Origin: Bacteroidia bacterium
Lineage (GTDB): Bacteria; Bacteroidota; Bacteroidia; J057
Reading direction: 5' to 3'
Assembly: GCA_033391075.1 (NCBI GenBank)
Contig: JAWPMV010000005.1
Location: 465,049 to 529,048 of the forward strand
Length of the DNA stretch: 64,000 bases
In this document: positions 36,558-46,295 of the stretch, piece after piece
Layout: every line of letters starts with the position of its first letter
Numbering within the stretch: position 1 is the first letter of the stretch
The notes under the pieces: generated by a model
Databases searched by the model: none
What the model was told of the DNA's origin: nothing
The model's input: the letters and a program-made list of their open reading frames with translations, nothing else
Translations under genes and position numbers: made by a program

Positions 36558-37685
36558 ATGGAACCGCATTCTAATGAACCGCTCAATAGGAGACATTTTA
36601 CTAAAAAACTGGCAGGAGGCCTTGGAGCCTTTGCCCTTACTACCTCAACGATAGGACTGGGTGCGCTGGATGCCTGTGCACAAGCCTCAGGAGAAAAACT
36701 GGGGATAGCCCTGGTAGGATTGGGAAATTATGCTACCAATCAATTGGCTCCAGCCCTACAGGAAACCAAAAACTGCTACCTGGCAGCTATTGTTACCGGC
36801 ACACCAGAAAAAGCAGAGAAGTGGAAAGCCAAGTATAATATCCCCGATAAGAACATATACAACTACGACAACTTTGACGATATAAAAGACAATCCAGACA
36901 TTGACCTGGTGTATGTCGTTCTTCCCAATTCGATGCACATGGAGTATTCGATACGAGCAGCAAAAGCCGGTAAAGATGTTATTTCGGAGAAACCGATGGC
37001 CACCAATTTAGCTGATGCGGAAAGAATGGTCAGAGAAATAAAAAAGACAGGTCAGAATCTCTACATAGGCTATCGCTTGCATTATGAACCCTACAATTTG
37101 GAAGCAGCCCGTATAGGAACGGAAGGAGATTTTGGAAAGGTAAAAGTATTCGAAGGAAGTTTTGGATTTAAAATAGGCGATCCGACTCAATGGAGACTTA
37201 ACAAAGAACTGGCAGGAGGTGGCCCTTTGATGGATGTGGGGATCTATGTAATTCAGGCTGCTCGATATTGTACAGGCGAAGAACCAATTGCAATCACAGC
37301 GCAGGAATACAAAACTGATCCCGTAAAATTTGCCCAGGTTGACGAAACTATTTTCTGGCAAATGGAATTTCCAAGTGGAGCCGTAGCAAATTGCAGTACC
37401 ACCTATGCCAGCAATATCCAACGCCTCTTCTTATCCTGTGAAAATGGATATGTAGATTTGAGTCCTGTGTACGGATATGGAGGAATAGGAGGGAAAACCC
37501 ATAAGAAAACCCTCGAATTACCGGCTGTCAATCAACAGGCCCTGCATATGGATGGGATCGCATATAGTATCATTCATGGTACTAAAGCCAATAATGTATC
37601 TGGAGCAGAAGGCCTTCGGGATATGCAGGTAATTGATGCGATCTACCGGGCGATTGAAAGCAAAGGTCGGATAGAGATAGGATAA
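36558..37685 (+). CDS. Tat-exported Gfo/Idh/MocA oxidoreductase (GFOR-like)
   Basis: A 375-residue protein from the ATG at 36558; the longer reading starts with TTG. A twin-arginine signal (NRRHFTKKLAGG) is followed by a Rossmann domain (IALVGLGNYATNQL) and the conserved EKP motif (SEKPMATN), with YIGYRLHYEPYN resembling glucose-fructose oxidoreductase. The C-terminal half is the substrate domain. It is a periplasmic NAD(P)-bound sugar oxidoreductase. The last 20 codons plus the stop lie inside the first unit of a 220-bp tandem repeat whose other copies repeat this end out of frame with any gene. Confidence 0.92.
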   Translation: MEPHSNEPLNRRHFTKKLAGGLGAFALTTSTIGLGALDACAQASGEKLGIALVGLGNYATNQLAPALQETKNCYLAAIVTGTPEKAEKWKAKYNIPDKNIYNYDNFDDIKDNPDIDLVYVVLPNSMHMEYSIRAAKAGKDVISEKPMATNLADAERMVREIKKTGQNLYIGYRLHYEPYNLEAARIGTEGDFGKVKVFEGSFGFKIGDPTQWRLNKELAGGGPLMDVGIYVIQAARYCTGEEPIAITAQEYKTDPVKFAQVDETIFWQMEFPSGAVANCSTTYASNIQRLFLSCENGYVDLSPVYGYGGIGGKTHKKTLELPAVNQQALHMDGIAYSIIHGTKANNVSGAEGLRDMQVIDAIYRAIESKGRIEIG

Positions 37686-38254
37686 AGGGAATTAGTCTCC
37701 CACAATACAATTGTCATTGCGAGCTCAAATTTTGAGCGAAGCAATCCCCTTGAACCCTAATGCCTTTTCGAGTCAAGGAGATTGCTTCGCAGGAGATTCC
37801 GACTCGCAATGACATGGCTGTTTGAGCGAATGGCTTCAGCTTATACAGGTCATTTATGCGATCTATCGCGCGATTGAAAGCAAAGGAAGGATAGAGATAG
37901 GATAAAGGGAATTAGCCTCCCACAATACAATTGTCATTGCGAGCTCAAATTTTGAGCGAAGCAATCCCCTTGAACCCTAATGCCTTTTTGAGTCAAGGAG
38001 ATTGCTTCGCCGGAGATTCCGACTCGCAATGACATGGCTGTTTGAGTGAATGGCTTCAGCTTATACAGGTCATTTATGCGATCTGTCGGGCGATTGAAAG
38101 CAAAGGTCGGATAGAGATAGGATAAAGGGAATTAGCCTCCCACAATACAATTGTCATTGCGAGCTCAAATTTTGAGCGAAGCAATCCCCTTGAACCCTAA
38201 TGCCTTTTCGAGTCAAGGAGATTGCTTCGCCTGTATTACAGGCTCGCAATGACA
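37626..38254. repeat. 220-bp tandem repeat containing gene 3' end and palindromic element
   Basis: Three copies begin at 37626, 37846 and 38066 with an exact 220-bp period, the last ending at about 38254. Each copy holds the last 20 codons and the stop of the Gfo/Idh gene (CAGGT... to the stop), a 10-bp spacer and the dispersed palindromic element (37713-37813, 37933-38033, 38153-38253). Copies 2 and 3 differ from the gene at the same places (CAGGTCATTTATGCG instead of CAGGTAATTGATGCG), so they are closer to each other than to the gene. Copy 3 ends in a changed element tail. Confidence 0.88.
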
Positions 38255-38287
38255 ATTTGTTTAATCGAACTAAATGAAGAACAAGGA

Positions 38288-38349
38288 ACAAGGAATGGAT
38301 AAGTAGGTGAAATGGAAAAACCTACACTTCTAAGCTCTCCATTCCTTGT
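38288..38349. repeat. Inverted repeat between tandem array and esterase
   Basis: ACAAGGAATGGA (38288-38299) and TCCATTCCTTGT (38338-38349) are complementary 12-bp arms, with GTAGG/CCTAC inside. It lies at the 3' end of the following minus-strand esterase and may act as its terminator. The wording resembles the short repeated string near 26084. Confidence 0.45.
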
Positions 38350-38367
38350 TCTGTGTTCTGCCTTGCT

Positions 38368-39249
38368 TTACTTAATCACCCCCTGCACACGGAGCCAATC
38401 TTCCAGTCGATCCGCCCAGGAATTAAAAACAGGATTCGAGGTATTTATCATTCCCAGTCCATGTCTACCTTCCTGATAAATATGAAGCTCTGCCGGAACT
38501 CCTGCTTTTTGCAGGGCCAGATAATAAACAATGCTATTTTCCGGAGGAACTGCTTTGTCCTGGCTGGTGTGAACCAGGAAAGTTGGAGGAGTTTCAGCGC
38601 TTACCTGTTTTTCGTTTGAGAGCAATTCAATCATTTCTGCTGAAGGATCCTGTCCGATCAGGTTTCTCTGTGAACCTTTGTGGGTGAAATCTTCTCCAAA
38701 GGCAATCACAGGATAAGCCAGTACTGCATAATTGGGTCGGGAATGTTCTTTATCTATAGGGTCTGTCGCATTTGCATCGCCTGAATCGAAATGCGTAGAG
38801 GCAGTAGAAGCAAGATGTCCACCTGCAGAAAATCCCAGTATCCCGATTTTTTCCTTATCAATTCCCCAGGTATCGGCATGAGCCCTGAGGTATCTAAGGC
38901 CCCGTTGTGCATCATACAGCATAGAGGGATGCTTATATCCATGTTTGGCGAGGCGATAGCTTAAAACGAAAGCATGGACTCCACGTGCCTGAAACCAACG
39001 GGCAATCTGATCTCCTTCATGATCCATGGCCAGGTTCCAGTATCCACCCCCCGGACATATCAGAACTGCTGAAGTATTTTCGGGAGCGCCTTTTACCAGG
39101 TAAAGATCCAATTTGGGTTTATCCTCCGGATCTTCTCCCAAAGCGCCTGGAGCACCTTCCGGCCACAAGAAGACCTCCTCTCCTTTTTGGGCTTGAAGCT
39201 GAAGACAAATAAATAGCATGAGAAATAGGAAAGTAGTAGTTCTGAGCAT
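38368..39249 (-). CDS. Secreted alpha/beta-hydrolase esterase
   Basis: A 293-residue protein from ATG 39249 with a signal peptide (LFLMLFICLQLQAQ). The fold is an alpha/beta hydrolase of the acetylxylan-esterase/BD-FAE type: oxyanion region HGGGYWNLAM-like (PGGGYWNLA), nucleophile Ser in GFSAGGHLA (about residue 150), catalytic Asp in SQDKAVPP and His in EGRHGLG. Such enzymes deacylate plant or algal polysaccharides or small esters. It is divergent from the dual-domain esterase at 39380 and near a GH32/sugar-porter pair, which supports a polysaccharide-processing role. Confidence 0.88.
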   Translation of the reverse strand: MLRTTTFLFLMLFICLQLQAQKGEEVFLWPEGAPGALGEDPEDKPKLDLYLVKGAPENTSAVLICPGGGYWNLAMDHEGDQIARWFQARGVHAFVLSYRLAKHGYKHPSMLYDAQRGLRYLRAHADTWGIDKEKIGILGFSAGGHLASTASTHFDSGDANATDPIDKEHSRPNYAVLAYPVIAFGEDFTHKGSQRNLIGQDPSAEMIELLSNEKQVSAETPPTFLVHTSQDKAVPPENSIVYYLALQKAGVPAELHIYQEGRHGLGMINTSNPVFNSWADRLEDWLRVQGVIK

Positions 39250-39379
39250 TTTGTTCTCCTTTTGTTTGGTGAAAAGGGCAGTGAAGACAAAAGATAGAAA
39301 ATCCTGCATTATCCCAAAAACAGCGACTCAATTTCTTTCTCCCAAAGCTTCTTATATTGAAGCATTCAATCTGGGAATT

Positions 39380-41632
39380 ATGAAAAAACTACTGCTTCTG
39401 GGCCTTTGCAGCCTCTTTATTCAACTTCCTGCTCAAGTAGAGAAGAGAAAAGAATTTCTTGAAGAACTCAAACCCTTTCTGGAAGCTTCTACGGGTTCCT
39501 GGGCAAGTAAAGCATGGATAAGTCCTTTGGATAGTAGCTGGCAAGCCTGGCTGGATCGCACAGGAGAACTTCCCCCCAATTTTGATATCATCCCCAGCCA
39601 GGTCCTACCGCATGATTTGATGAAAGATTTGGTTTCTGGAGATGAAATTAGGCGTAAAGATCAATGGCAAGCACAACGCAAAGAAATGGCTGGAATCCTC
39701 AAAACCTGGCTCAGCGGAACTTTCCCCCCAAAACCGGAATCCATCCAGGCAGAAATCCTCGAAAAGAAAGAAGAAAGAGGGATCAGAATTGAAAGAGTAA
39801 AAGTCTCCTGGGGATCACATCCGGATTTGAGCATTCGAGCCAGTATCTACTATCCTCCCGGCAAAGGACCTTTTCCGGTATTTATGACTCCCGGTACAAA
39901 GGGACATTCCTGGATCAGCATCAGCCAGGCGCTTAGCCGAGGCTATATTTGTGTACAATATTCGGGTTGTGATGCGGAAGATGATACAGAGAAATATGCC
40001 CGACATTATTATCCCACATACGATTTTACCACCATCATGAGAAGGGCCTGGGGAGCTCATCGGCTCGTAGATTATCTCTATACCCTGGATATAGTTGAAA
40101 AGGATAAGATTGGCATTACAGGCCTTAGTAGGGATGGTAAACAAGTATTGATGGCTGCAGCCTTCGATGAGCGGATAGATGCCGTAGTGGTTTGTAGTGG
40201 GGGAACGGGCGGTGAAGACCTTTTCCGCTATACCTCTCCCAACTATGACAATGAAACTATAGCTGCAATTACAGGTAATTTTCCTCACTGGTTACATCCA
40301 AGGCTTCGTTTTTTTGCCGGTCGAGAACACAAACTTCCTTTTGATCAGCACTTTTTGAGTGCCCTGATTGCTCCAAGGGGGCTATTATTGAGTTCGTCTT
40401 ATTTTGAAGATCAGGGAAATCCCTGGGCCATAGAGCAGCATTTTGATGCGGTTTTACCGGTATTCAAATTTCTGGATGCTGAGGAAAAACTGGGCTTGCA
40501 TTTGAGAAGGGGCTTGCATCGGCCTGCCATGCGTGACGTCCATGATTATGTAGATTTCTTTGATAAAGTTTTCGACAGAGGAAATAAAGCGGTTCCGATA
40601 ATTCGCTATTATGATTATTCTTTTGAAAAATGGAAAGCCCTGAGTGCTAAGGAAGAACCGACCCAAAGCAAAGAGATTTCTGTAGCTTCTCTTGAGGAGG
40701 CAGCGGATTTTGATAAATGGAAAACTGAATTGGCACAAGAAAGCAGGAAACTTCTGGGTGAAGCCCCTATGCTCCTCAATCCCAGCTTTCGAGCCGGCCT
40801 GGATTATTTGGATAAAGTGATCAGACGTCCGGGCTTACCCAAAGGAGCTGACTCAAAGGAATTGCACATCGGACAATTGCAATATCCCCTGGATGAGGAA
40901 GGCAAGCCCTTGAAAAATGTACCAGTAGTGATTTATTTGCATGAATTTGCCTATCCGACGGGTTATGGAAGAGGAAGCTGGCGTTTTGTACATTCCTTAT
41001 TAGATGCTGGTTTCGCGGTCTATTTGCAGGATCAGATTGGTTTTGGCAGCAGGGTAGAGGAGGGGAAAGACTTTTATCAGCGTTATCCTGATTATTCTAA
41101 AATGGGACTAATGGTGGATGAATTGAGCCTTGCAGTTGATGCCCTGGAAAGAGAAGATATAATTGATAAAGAGAGAATCTATGCGGTGGGATATAGTTTG
41201 GGGGCGAAAGTGGGACTTTGGGCAACTCCTTTTGAAGATCGGATAGCTGCTATGGCCTTGGTTGCAGGAGTGAATCCCCTAAGAAATAGTGGCAAGGATA
41301 AAGAAAGATTAGGGATTAAACTTTACTCCCATTTACATGCCTTGATTCCTCAACTTGGATTTTATGTAGGGAAAGAAGAGGGCTTGCCCATAGACTATGA
41401 TGCCCTGATAGCTGCTTATGCTCCTAAGCCCCTCATGATGATCTCTCCCATTTGGGATCAAGAAAGTAATGCAGGAGAATTGGCACAGTGCGTGGAAAGT
41501 GCAGGTATGGCCTATAAAATTTTGGATGCGGGTAAAAAACTGGAATTCCGGCCTGTGGTTGATTTCAATCGATTTAGTAAAGAAATGGAAGAAGAGATCT
41601 TAGCCTGGTTGATGAAAAATGCGGGTCTCTAG
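39380..41632 (+). CDS. Two-domain alpha/beta-hydrolase (glucuronoyl-esterase-like plus second esterase)
   Basis: A 751-residue protein from ATG 39380 with a signal peptide (KKLLLLGLCSLFIQLPAQ); the longer reading overlaps the divergent esterase. Domain 1 (about 60-410) resembles CE15 glucuronoyl esterases: the nucleophile motif is GITGLSRDGKQV, with Leu and Asp where family members usually have Cys/His and x. Domain 2 (about 440-750) is a second hydrolase with GYSLGAKVGLW and an HxGD-like acid region. The two domains may act on different ester links of the same glycan. It is followed by a sugar porter and a GH32 enzyme in the same orientation. Confidence 0.82.
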   Translation: MKKLLLLGLCSLFIQLPAQVEKRKEFLEELKPFLEASTGSWASKAWISPLDSSWQAWLDRTGELPPNFDIIPSQVLPHDLMKDLVSGDEIRRKDQWQAQRKEMAGILKTWLSGTFPPKPESIQAEILEKKEERGIRIERVKVSWGSHPDLSIRASIYYPPGKGPFPVFMTPGTKGHSWISISQALSRGYICVQYSGCDAEDDTEKYARHYYPTYDFTTIMRRAWGAHRLVDYLYTLDIVEKDKIGITGLSRDGKQVLMAAAFDERIDAVVVCSGGTGGEDLFRYTSPNYDNETIAAITGNFPHWLHPRLRFFAGREHKLPFDQHFLSALIAPRGLLLSSSYFEDQGNPWAIEQHFDAVLPVFKFLDAEEKLGLHLRRGLHRPAMRDVHDYVDFFDKVFDRGNKAVPIIRYYDYSFEKWKALSAKEEPTQSKEISVASLEEAADFDKWKTELAQESRKLLGEAPMLLNPSFRAGLDYLDKVIRRPGLPKGADSKELHIGQLQYPLDEEGKPLKNVPVVIYLHEFAYPTGYGRGSWRFVHSLLDAGFAVYLQDQIGFGSRVEEGKDFYQRYPDYSKMGLMVDELSLAVDALEREDIIDKERIYAVGYSLGAKVGLWATPFEDRIAAMALVAGVNPLRNSGKDKERLGIKLYSHLHALIPQLGFYVGKEEGLPIDYDALIAAYAPKPLMMISPIWDQESNAGELAQCVESAGMAYKILDAGKKLEFRPVVDFNRFSKEMEEEILAWLMKNAGL

Positions 41633-41716
41633 CTCATGATTATTCGAAAAATTGAATACTTTTAGACAAAATTATAGGGAAAGAACAGAGCTTCTTCCCT
41701 AAAACTACCTACTACA

Positions 41717-43096
41717 ATGAATCAACAACGGATTTTTTATTGGTCTGTAACCGTTGCGCTTGCAGGTTTCCTTTTTGGATTTGACACCATCGTCATATCC
41801 GGAGCAGATCAACCCATACAAGAACTCTGGGGTCTTAGTGATTTTAACCATGGCTTTTTTATAATGTCCATGGCCCTATGGGGGACTGTGATCGGCGCAT
41901 TATTAGCCGGTATTCCTTCTGATAAATTAGGGCGAAAGAAGACCCTCATCTGGATTGGCGTACTGTATACAATTTCGGCTTTGGGCTCAGGAATGGCCTG
42001 GGATCCCTTTTCATTCTCCTTTTTCAGATTTATCGGAGGATTGGGAGTTGGAGCTTCCTCGGTTGCAGGACCTACTTATATTGCAGAAATCTCTTCTCCG
42101 GAAAGAAGAGGTCGTCTGGTAGCCCTGTATCAATTTAACATTGTATTTGGTATCCTGATCGCCTTTTTCTCCAATTATTTTATTGGGCAATGGGTGGAAA
42201 GCGAATCCTGGCGTTGGATGCTCGGAGTAGAAGCTATACCCGCAATTCTTTATACAGTTATGGTTTTGGGAGTGCCTAATAGTCCCAGATGGTTGGTCTC
42301 CAAGCGCAAGGACTATGATAGCGCTCGCATGGTACTTAAGGATATGTACCCTGCAAATGAGGTAGAAGATGCCCTCGAATCCATCAAAGCTGATAGTGGC
42401 ACCACAAAAGGGGTACCCCTATTCAATGGAAAATACAGCAAACCCCTTTTACTGGCATTCCTCTTAGCCATGTTTAACCAGCTTTCGGGGATAAATTTTG
42501 TACTCTATTATGCGCCTCGATTATTAGAGGCTGCGGGAATCGGAGCAAATGAAGCCTTGTTACAATCAACGAGTATCGGCGTTGTAAACCTCCTCTTTAC
42601 CCTCTTGGGAATGTACCTCATTGACCGTATGGGTCGAAAAACCCTGATGTACTATGGATCAATAGGTTATATCATAAGCTTAGCGGTTGTTTCCTGGGCC
42701 TATTTTTCGGGAGCCAGTCAAATTCTCCTCTTGAGTTTTGTGCTGGTATTTATTGCCTCTCATGCCATCGGACAGGGAGCAGTGATATGGGTATTTATCT
42801 CAGAGATTTTCCCCAATGATGTTCGGGCAAATGGGCAAGCCTGGGGATCTGGTACCCATTGGGTATTTGCTGCTATCATTACCATGATTACCCCCTTCTT
42901 TTTGGGTTTGGTAGGAGATAATCCCTGGCCATTATTCGCCTTCTTTTCCGGGATGATGGTACTCCAACTATTATTTGTTCACTTTATGATGCCGGAAACC
43001 AAAGGGAAAACCCTCGAGCATATCTGGATGGAAATTTCGGGTACAAATTTGAGAGAAGTCGAGGAAAAGATAGATCAAATCAATTCAAACGAATAG
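41717..43096 (+). CDS. MFS sugar porter
   Basis: A 459-residue transporter with 12 hydrophobic segments and sugar-porter signatures: GFDTIVISG in helix 1, DKLGRKK after helix 2, RFIGGLGVGASS, PTYIAEISSPERRG (PESPR-type), QLSGINFVLYYAP in helix 7, DRMGRKTL, and PETKGKTLE at the end. This is the family of GLUT/XylE proton-coupled hexose and pentose carriers. It is followed 7 bp later by a GH32 gene, so a fructose or related sugar released outside is the likely cargo. Confidence 0.94.
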   Translation: MNQQRIFYWSVTVALAGFLFGFDTIVISGADQPIQELWGLSDFNHGFFIMSMALWGTVIGALLAGIPSDKLGRKKTLIWIGVLYTISALGSGMAWDPFSFSFFRFIGGLGVGASSVAGPTYIAEISSPERRGRLVALYQFNIVFGILIAFFSNYFIGQWVESESWRWMLGVEAIPAILYTVMVLGVPNSPRWLVSKRKDYDSARMVLKDMYPANEVEDALESIKADSGTTKGVPLFNGKYSKPLLLAFLLAMFNQLSGINFVLYYAPRLLEAAGIGANEALLQSTSIGVVNLLFTLLGMYLIDRMGRKTLMYYGSIGYIISLAVVSWAYFSGASQILLLSFVLVFIASHAIGQGAVIWVFISEIFPNDVRANGQAWGSGTHWVFAAIITMITPFFLGLVGDNPWPLFAFFSGMMVLQLLFVHFMMPETKGKTLEHIWMEISGTNLREVEEKIDQINSNE

Positions 43097-43103
43097 ACTA
43101 AAA

Positions 43104-44702
43104 ATGAAAAGCAGCCTTCAAATAATCACTATTTTGATTATACTTTCTTCAGGTTTTATGGCCTGTAAACCTACTGAAAAAGAAAGCCAGAAAAATCCTA
43201 AAGAAGAGACGATAGCTCTTTCCGCTTATAATGAACAGCATCGTCCTCAAATACATTTCTCCCCTCCTCAACAATGGATGAATGACCCCAATGGCATGGT
43301 GTATCATGATGGGGAATATCATTTGTTCTATCAGCATTTTCCCGATAGCAATGTTTGGGGACCTATGCATTGGGGACATGCGGTGAGTGAGGATTTGGTT
43401 CATTGGGAGAATTTACCAATTGCCTTATATCCGGATGAACTAGGCTATATTTTCTCTGGCAGTGCAGTAATGGATTATGAGAATACATCAGCTTTTGGGA
43501 CCGATGAGAATCCGCCTATGGTGGCGATTTATACCTATCATGATCCTGTCGGAGAAAAAGCAGCTACAAAAACTTTTCAAACACAAGGAATTGCATACAG
43601 CACAGATAAAGGTAGAACCTGGACCAAATATGAAGGCAATCCCGTCATCCCCAATCCCGGATTGAGAGACTTTCGTGATCCTAAAGTATTCTGGCATAAA
43701 GAGAGCAGTCAATGGGTCATGATCTTTGCACGAGGAAATCAGGTTCAAATCTACAATTCTCCTAATTTGAAGAATTGGACGCTTACCTCTGAATTTGGAG
43801 AGGATCAGGGAACCCATGCAGGTGTGTGGGAATGTCCGGACCTTTTTGAGCTGCCTATCGATGATACTGGGGAGAAGAAATGGATGATGATTGTGAGTTT
43901 GGGAGATGGAAACCCCAATGGAGGCTCAGGAACCATGTATTTTGTTGGAGACTTTGATGGAAAGACTTTCAGCAATGAAAATCCTAAAGATGAAGTGCTC
44001 TGGCTGGAATATGGCAGAGACAATTATGCGGGTGTAAGCTGGTCAGATGTACCTGAAACGGATGGGAGGCGCATTTTTATGGGCTGGATGAGCAATTGGC
44101 GCTATGCGCAAGTCGTGCCTACCCATGCCTGGCGCAGTGCAATGACCCTGGCCCGGGAGCTTACTTTCACCGACTATAACGGAAAAACAGTCCTCAAGAC
44201 AAGTCCAGTGCTTGAAAATGAAGGTATGCGGATAAATGAATCTGATTTGACTGTGGGAGAAGTCTCCGGCCTTCGTCCTTTGGGCTTATTGCCAAATGGT
44301 TTGATGGAAGTTAGCCTTAAACTAGAGCTTGATCCCACGGATAACCCTGAATTTATCGCAATTCAATTATCCAACACCAAAGGAGAGATTGTTCGAATAG
44401 GATATAAGACCGCAGCCAATGAGTATTTCATCGACCGTCAGAATTCAGGCAAATCTGATTTCCATGAAAATTTTGCCACGATTGATGTCGCACCTGCTAT
44501 GTTGGGAGAAGATAATATCATAGATATGCGGCTTTTTGTGGATGTTTCTTCTGTAGAATTATTTGCTGATGAAGGCCGGACCGTCATGACAGATATTTTC
44601 TTTCCCAATGAGACCTTTAACCAACTAAGTCTGGTGGTCACTAAAGGCAAAGCCAAAATTCTGGCTGGCAAGGTTTGGGAATTGGAGGGGATTTGGGAAT
44701 AA
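43104..44702 (+). CDS. GH32 fructan-hydrolase lipoprotein
   Basis: A 532-residue lipoprotein (signal ending SSGFMAC). The GH32 five-bladed propeller shows the nucleophile Asp in QWMNDPNG (about residue 61), DFRDPKVFW with the transition-state Asp, and the acid/base Glu in WECPDLFEL. A C-terminal beta-sandwich (about 380-530) follows, as in levanases, inulinases and invertases. It probably cleaves fructose from fructans or sucrose at the cell surface, feeding the sugar porter encoded just upstream. Exo or endo mode cannot be judged by eye. Confidence 0.95.
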   Translation: MKSSLQIITILIILSSGFMACKPTEKESQKNPKEETIALSAYNEQHRPQIHFSPPQQWMNDPNGMVYHDGEYHLFYQHFPDSNVWGPMHWGHAVSEDLVHWENLPIALYPDELGYIFSGSAVMDYENTSAFGTDENPPMVAIYTYHDPVGEKAATKTFQTQGIAYSTDKGRTWTKYEGNPVIPNPGLRDFRDPKVFWHKESSQWVMIFARGNQVQIYNSPNLKNWTLTSEFGEDQGTHAGVWECPDLFELPIDDTGEKKWMMIVSLGDGNPNGGSGTMYFVGDFDGKTFSNENPKDEVLWLEYGRDNYAGVSWSDVPETDGRRIFMGWMSNWRYAQVVPTHAWRSAMTLARELTFTDYNGKTVLKTSPVLENEGMRINESDLTVGEVSGLRPLGLLPNGLMEVSLKLELDPTDNPEFIAIQLSNTKGEIVRIGYKTAANEYFIDRQNSGKSDFHENFATIDVAPAMLGEDNIIDMRLFVDVSSVELFADEGRTVMTDIFFPNETFNQLSLVVTKGKAKILAGKVWELEGIWE

Positions 44703-44712
44703 ATGTGCTCAG

Positions 44713-44749
44713 GTGTTCTGGTGAGATTTTCCTAGCCACCAGAACACCA
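44713..44749. terminator. Bidirectional hairpin between GH32 and nucleotidase genes
   Basis: Perfect 12-bp arms, GGTGTTCTGGTG (44713-44724) and CACCAGAACACC (44738-44749), with a 13-nt loop in the 54-bp gap between convergent genes. No long U-run is present on either side, but the position fits a shared terminator. Confidence 0.6.
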
Positions 44750-44756
44750 GAATACA

Positions 44757-46295
44757 TTATTCTGCCCTCCCCACATCCTTTATTCTCCCTACGTCCGGAA
44801 CTTCAACTGTTCCATGTTCCCGAAAATAGGCGATCAGAATCTCACTGATCTTTCGTGTATCTATTTTCCGCTTTTTACCTACAAACATTTTATAGGCATC
44901 TCCTCCTGTAGCGAGGAAACTGTAGGTTGCAACTGTATATGTGCGATCAGGATCGATCTTTTTGCCTCCAATACGGGCTTTGAGTAATCTTTCGCCTTTG
45001 GGTTTGCGGCTGTCATAGGTCAATTCTATGCCAGAGAGCTGAGCGAGCCCATAGGGCAGGGTAAGGCTGTATTCCAGTACTTCAATTACTTCCTTTCCCC
45101 TAATTTCTACCACATGTAAATGATCCGTGAAAGGATAGACATTGAGCAATTGCTCGATGGTAACGGGGCCGGGATTGAGGTCAAAGCGGATAGAGCCCGA
45201 ACTGATAATGCCGATATCTGCATTACCTGCTTCCCGGAAGATATCGGCAATAAGGTTTCCTATATTGGATTCCCGATAGTATTTGCGGAAGGCCTGTTTG
45301 TCAACTTTTCCTATCGCTTCCGCTAATTCTGGATGCTCTTTTCTTGCTTGTTGGATGAGCTTGAGGATATTGGGGTCTGCTTCGAAAATATCTGCATTTA
45401 CGGGTATTAATTTCCCTTCTTCCAACTTCACTTTTCCTTTTTCCTTATCCAACATAAACCGAGCGTAGCCCAGGTATTTGCCTTGCCCAAAAGTCAATCC
45501 GATCCAGGTGCCGGTTTTGGGATGCTGTACCGGTTTCCAAAGCCCGTGATCAGAATGACCGCCGATAATCATATCTATGCCGTCAACAGCTCCCGCAAGT
45601 GCATAATCTTCATCATATCCTCGCTGAACTTCCGGATCTGCTTCTTTATCTGTTTGCATGGGAGCGGTTCTGTTTTGGTGAGTCAGAACTACGATCATAT
45701 CCACTTCCGGCTTGAGTTTCTGTACCCACTTTTGTACGATAGGGGCCGGATCTCGAACTTCCAGGCCCTCAACATGCTTTTTCATAATGGCATGTTCATA
45801 GGCATCTACTCCCATGATACCGATCACTCCCAGTCGAATTCCATTTTTTTCCAGGATGGTATAGGCCTGTGCAAAAGGAATATCTGTACCTGCATAAAAG
45901 ATGTTCGCATTGAGGGTTGGGAATCGAGCTCTTTGGATTACTTCCCGCAATTTCTCCCATCCATACTCATACTCATGATTTCCAATGGCCATGGCATCAT
46001 ATCCCATAGCGCTATAAATATCAAAAGCCAACTTGCCTTCAGTGGCCTGAGATAAAGAACCGGTAAAGATATCACCCGCATCGAGGAGAAAGCTGTTAGT
46101 AGCTTTAGCCCTTTCCTGCTGGATCAAACTGCTCAGTTGAGGTATTCCTCCTATATATTCGATATCAGGGTTCCAAAAGGCTTTAACGGGCTCATAGACA
46201 CTCTCGATATCGTTGGTATAAAGGAGGGTAATCTCCTGAGCCTGCAAAAAAGAGTAGGGGAGTAGCAGAAAGAATAATTGAAATAGACGAAACAT
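44757..46295 (-). CDS. 5'-nucleotidase/metallophosphatase-like protein
   Basis: A 512-residue secreted protein (signal ending SFLQAQ) of the UshA/5'-nucleotidase family. The metallophosphatase domain (20-310) contains LLYTNDIESVYEP, LLDAGDIF, AIGNHEYEYG, VVLTHQN and IGGHSDHG; the C-terminal 5'-nucleotidase domain (330-510) contains NLIADIFREAGNADIGIISSGSIR and YSFLATGGDAYKMF. In most members the first motif is NDxHG, giving a metal-binding His; here it is NDIES, so that His is absent. Activity may be altered or it may belong to a subfamily with that change. It would process nucleotides or related phosphoesters in the periplasm. Confidence 0.9.
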   Translation of the reverse strand: MFRLFQLFFLLLPYSFLQAQEITLLYTNDIESVYEPVKAFWNPDIEYIGGIPQLSSLIQQERAKATNSFLLDAGDIFTGSLSQATEGKLAFDIYSAMGYDAMAIGNHEYEYGWEKLREVIQRARFPTLNANIFYAGTDIPFAQAYTILEKNGIRLGVIGIMGVDAYEHAIMKKHVEGLEVRDPAPIVQKWVQKLKPEVDMIVVLTHQNRTAPMQTDKEADPEVQRGYDEDYALAGAVDGIDMIIGGHSDHGLWKPVQHPKTGTWIGLTFGQGKYLGYARFMLDKEKGKVKLEEGKLIPVNADIFEADPNILKLIQQARKEHPELAEAIGKVDKQAFRKYYRESNIGNLIADIFREAGNADIGIISSGSIRFDLNPGPVTIEQLLNVYPFTDHLHVVEIRGKEVIEVLEYSLTLPYGLAQLSGIELTYDSRKPKGERLLKARIGGKKIDPDRTYTVATYSFLATGGDAYKMFVGKKRKIDTRKISEILIAYFREHGTVEVPDVGRIKDVGRAE

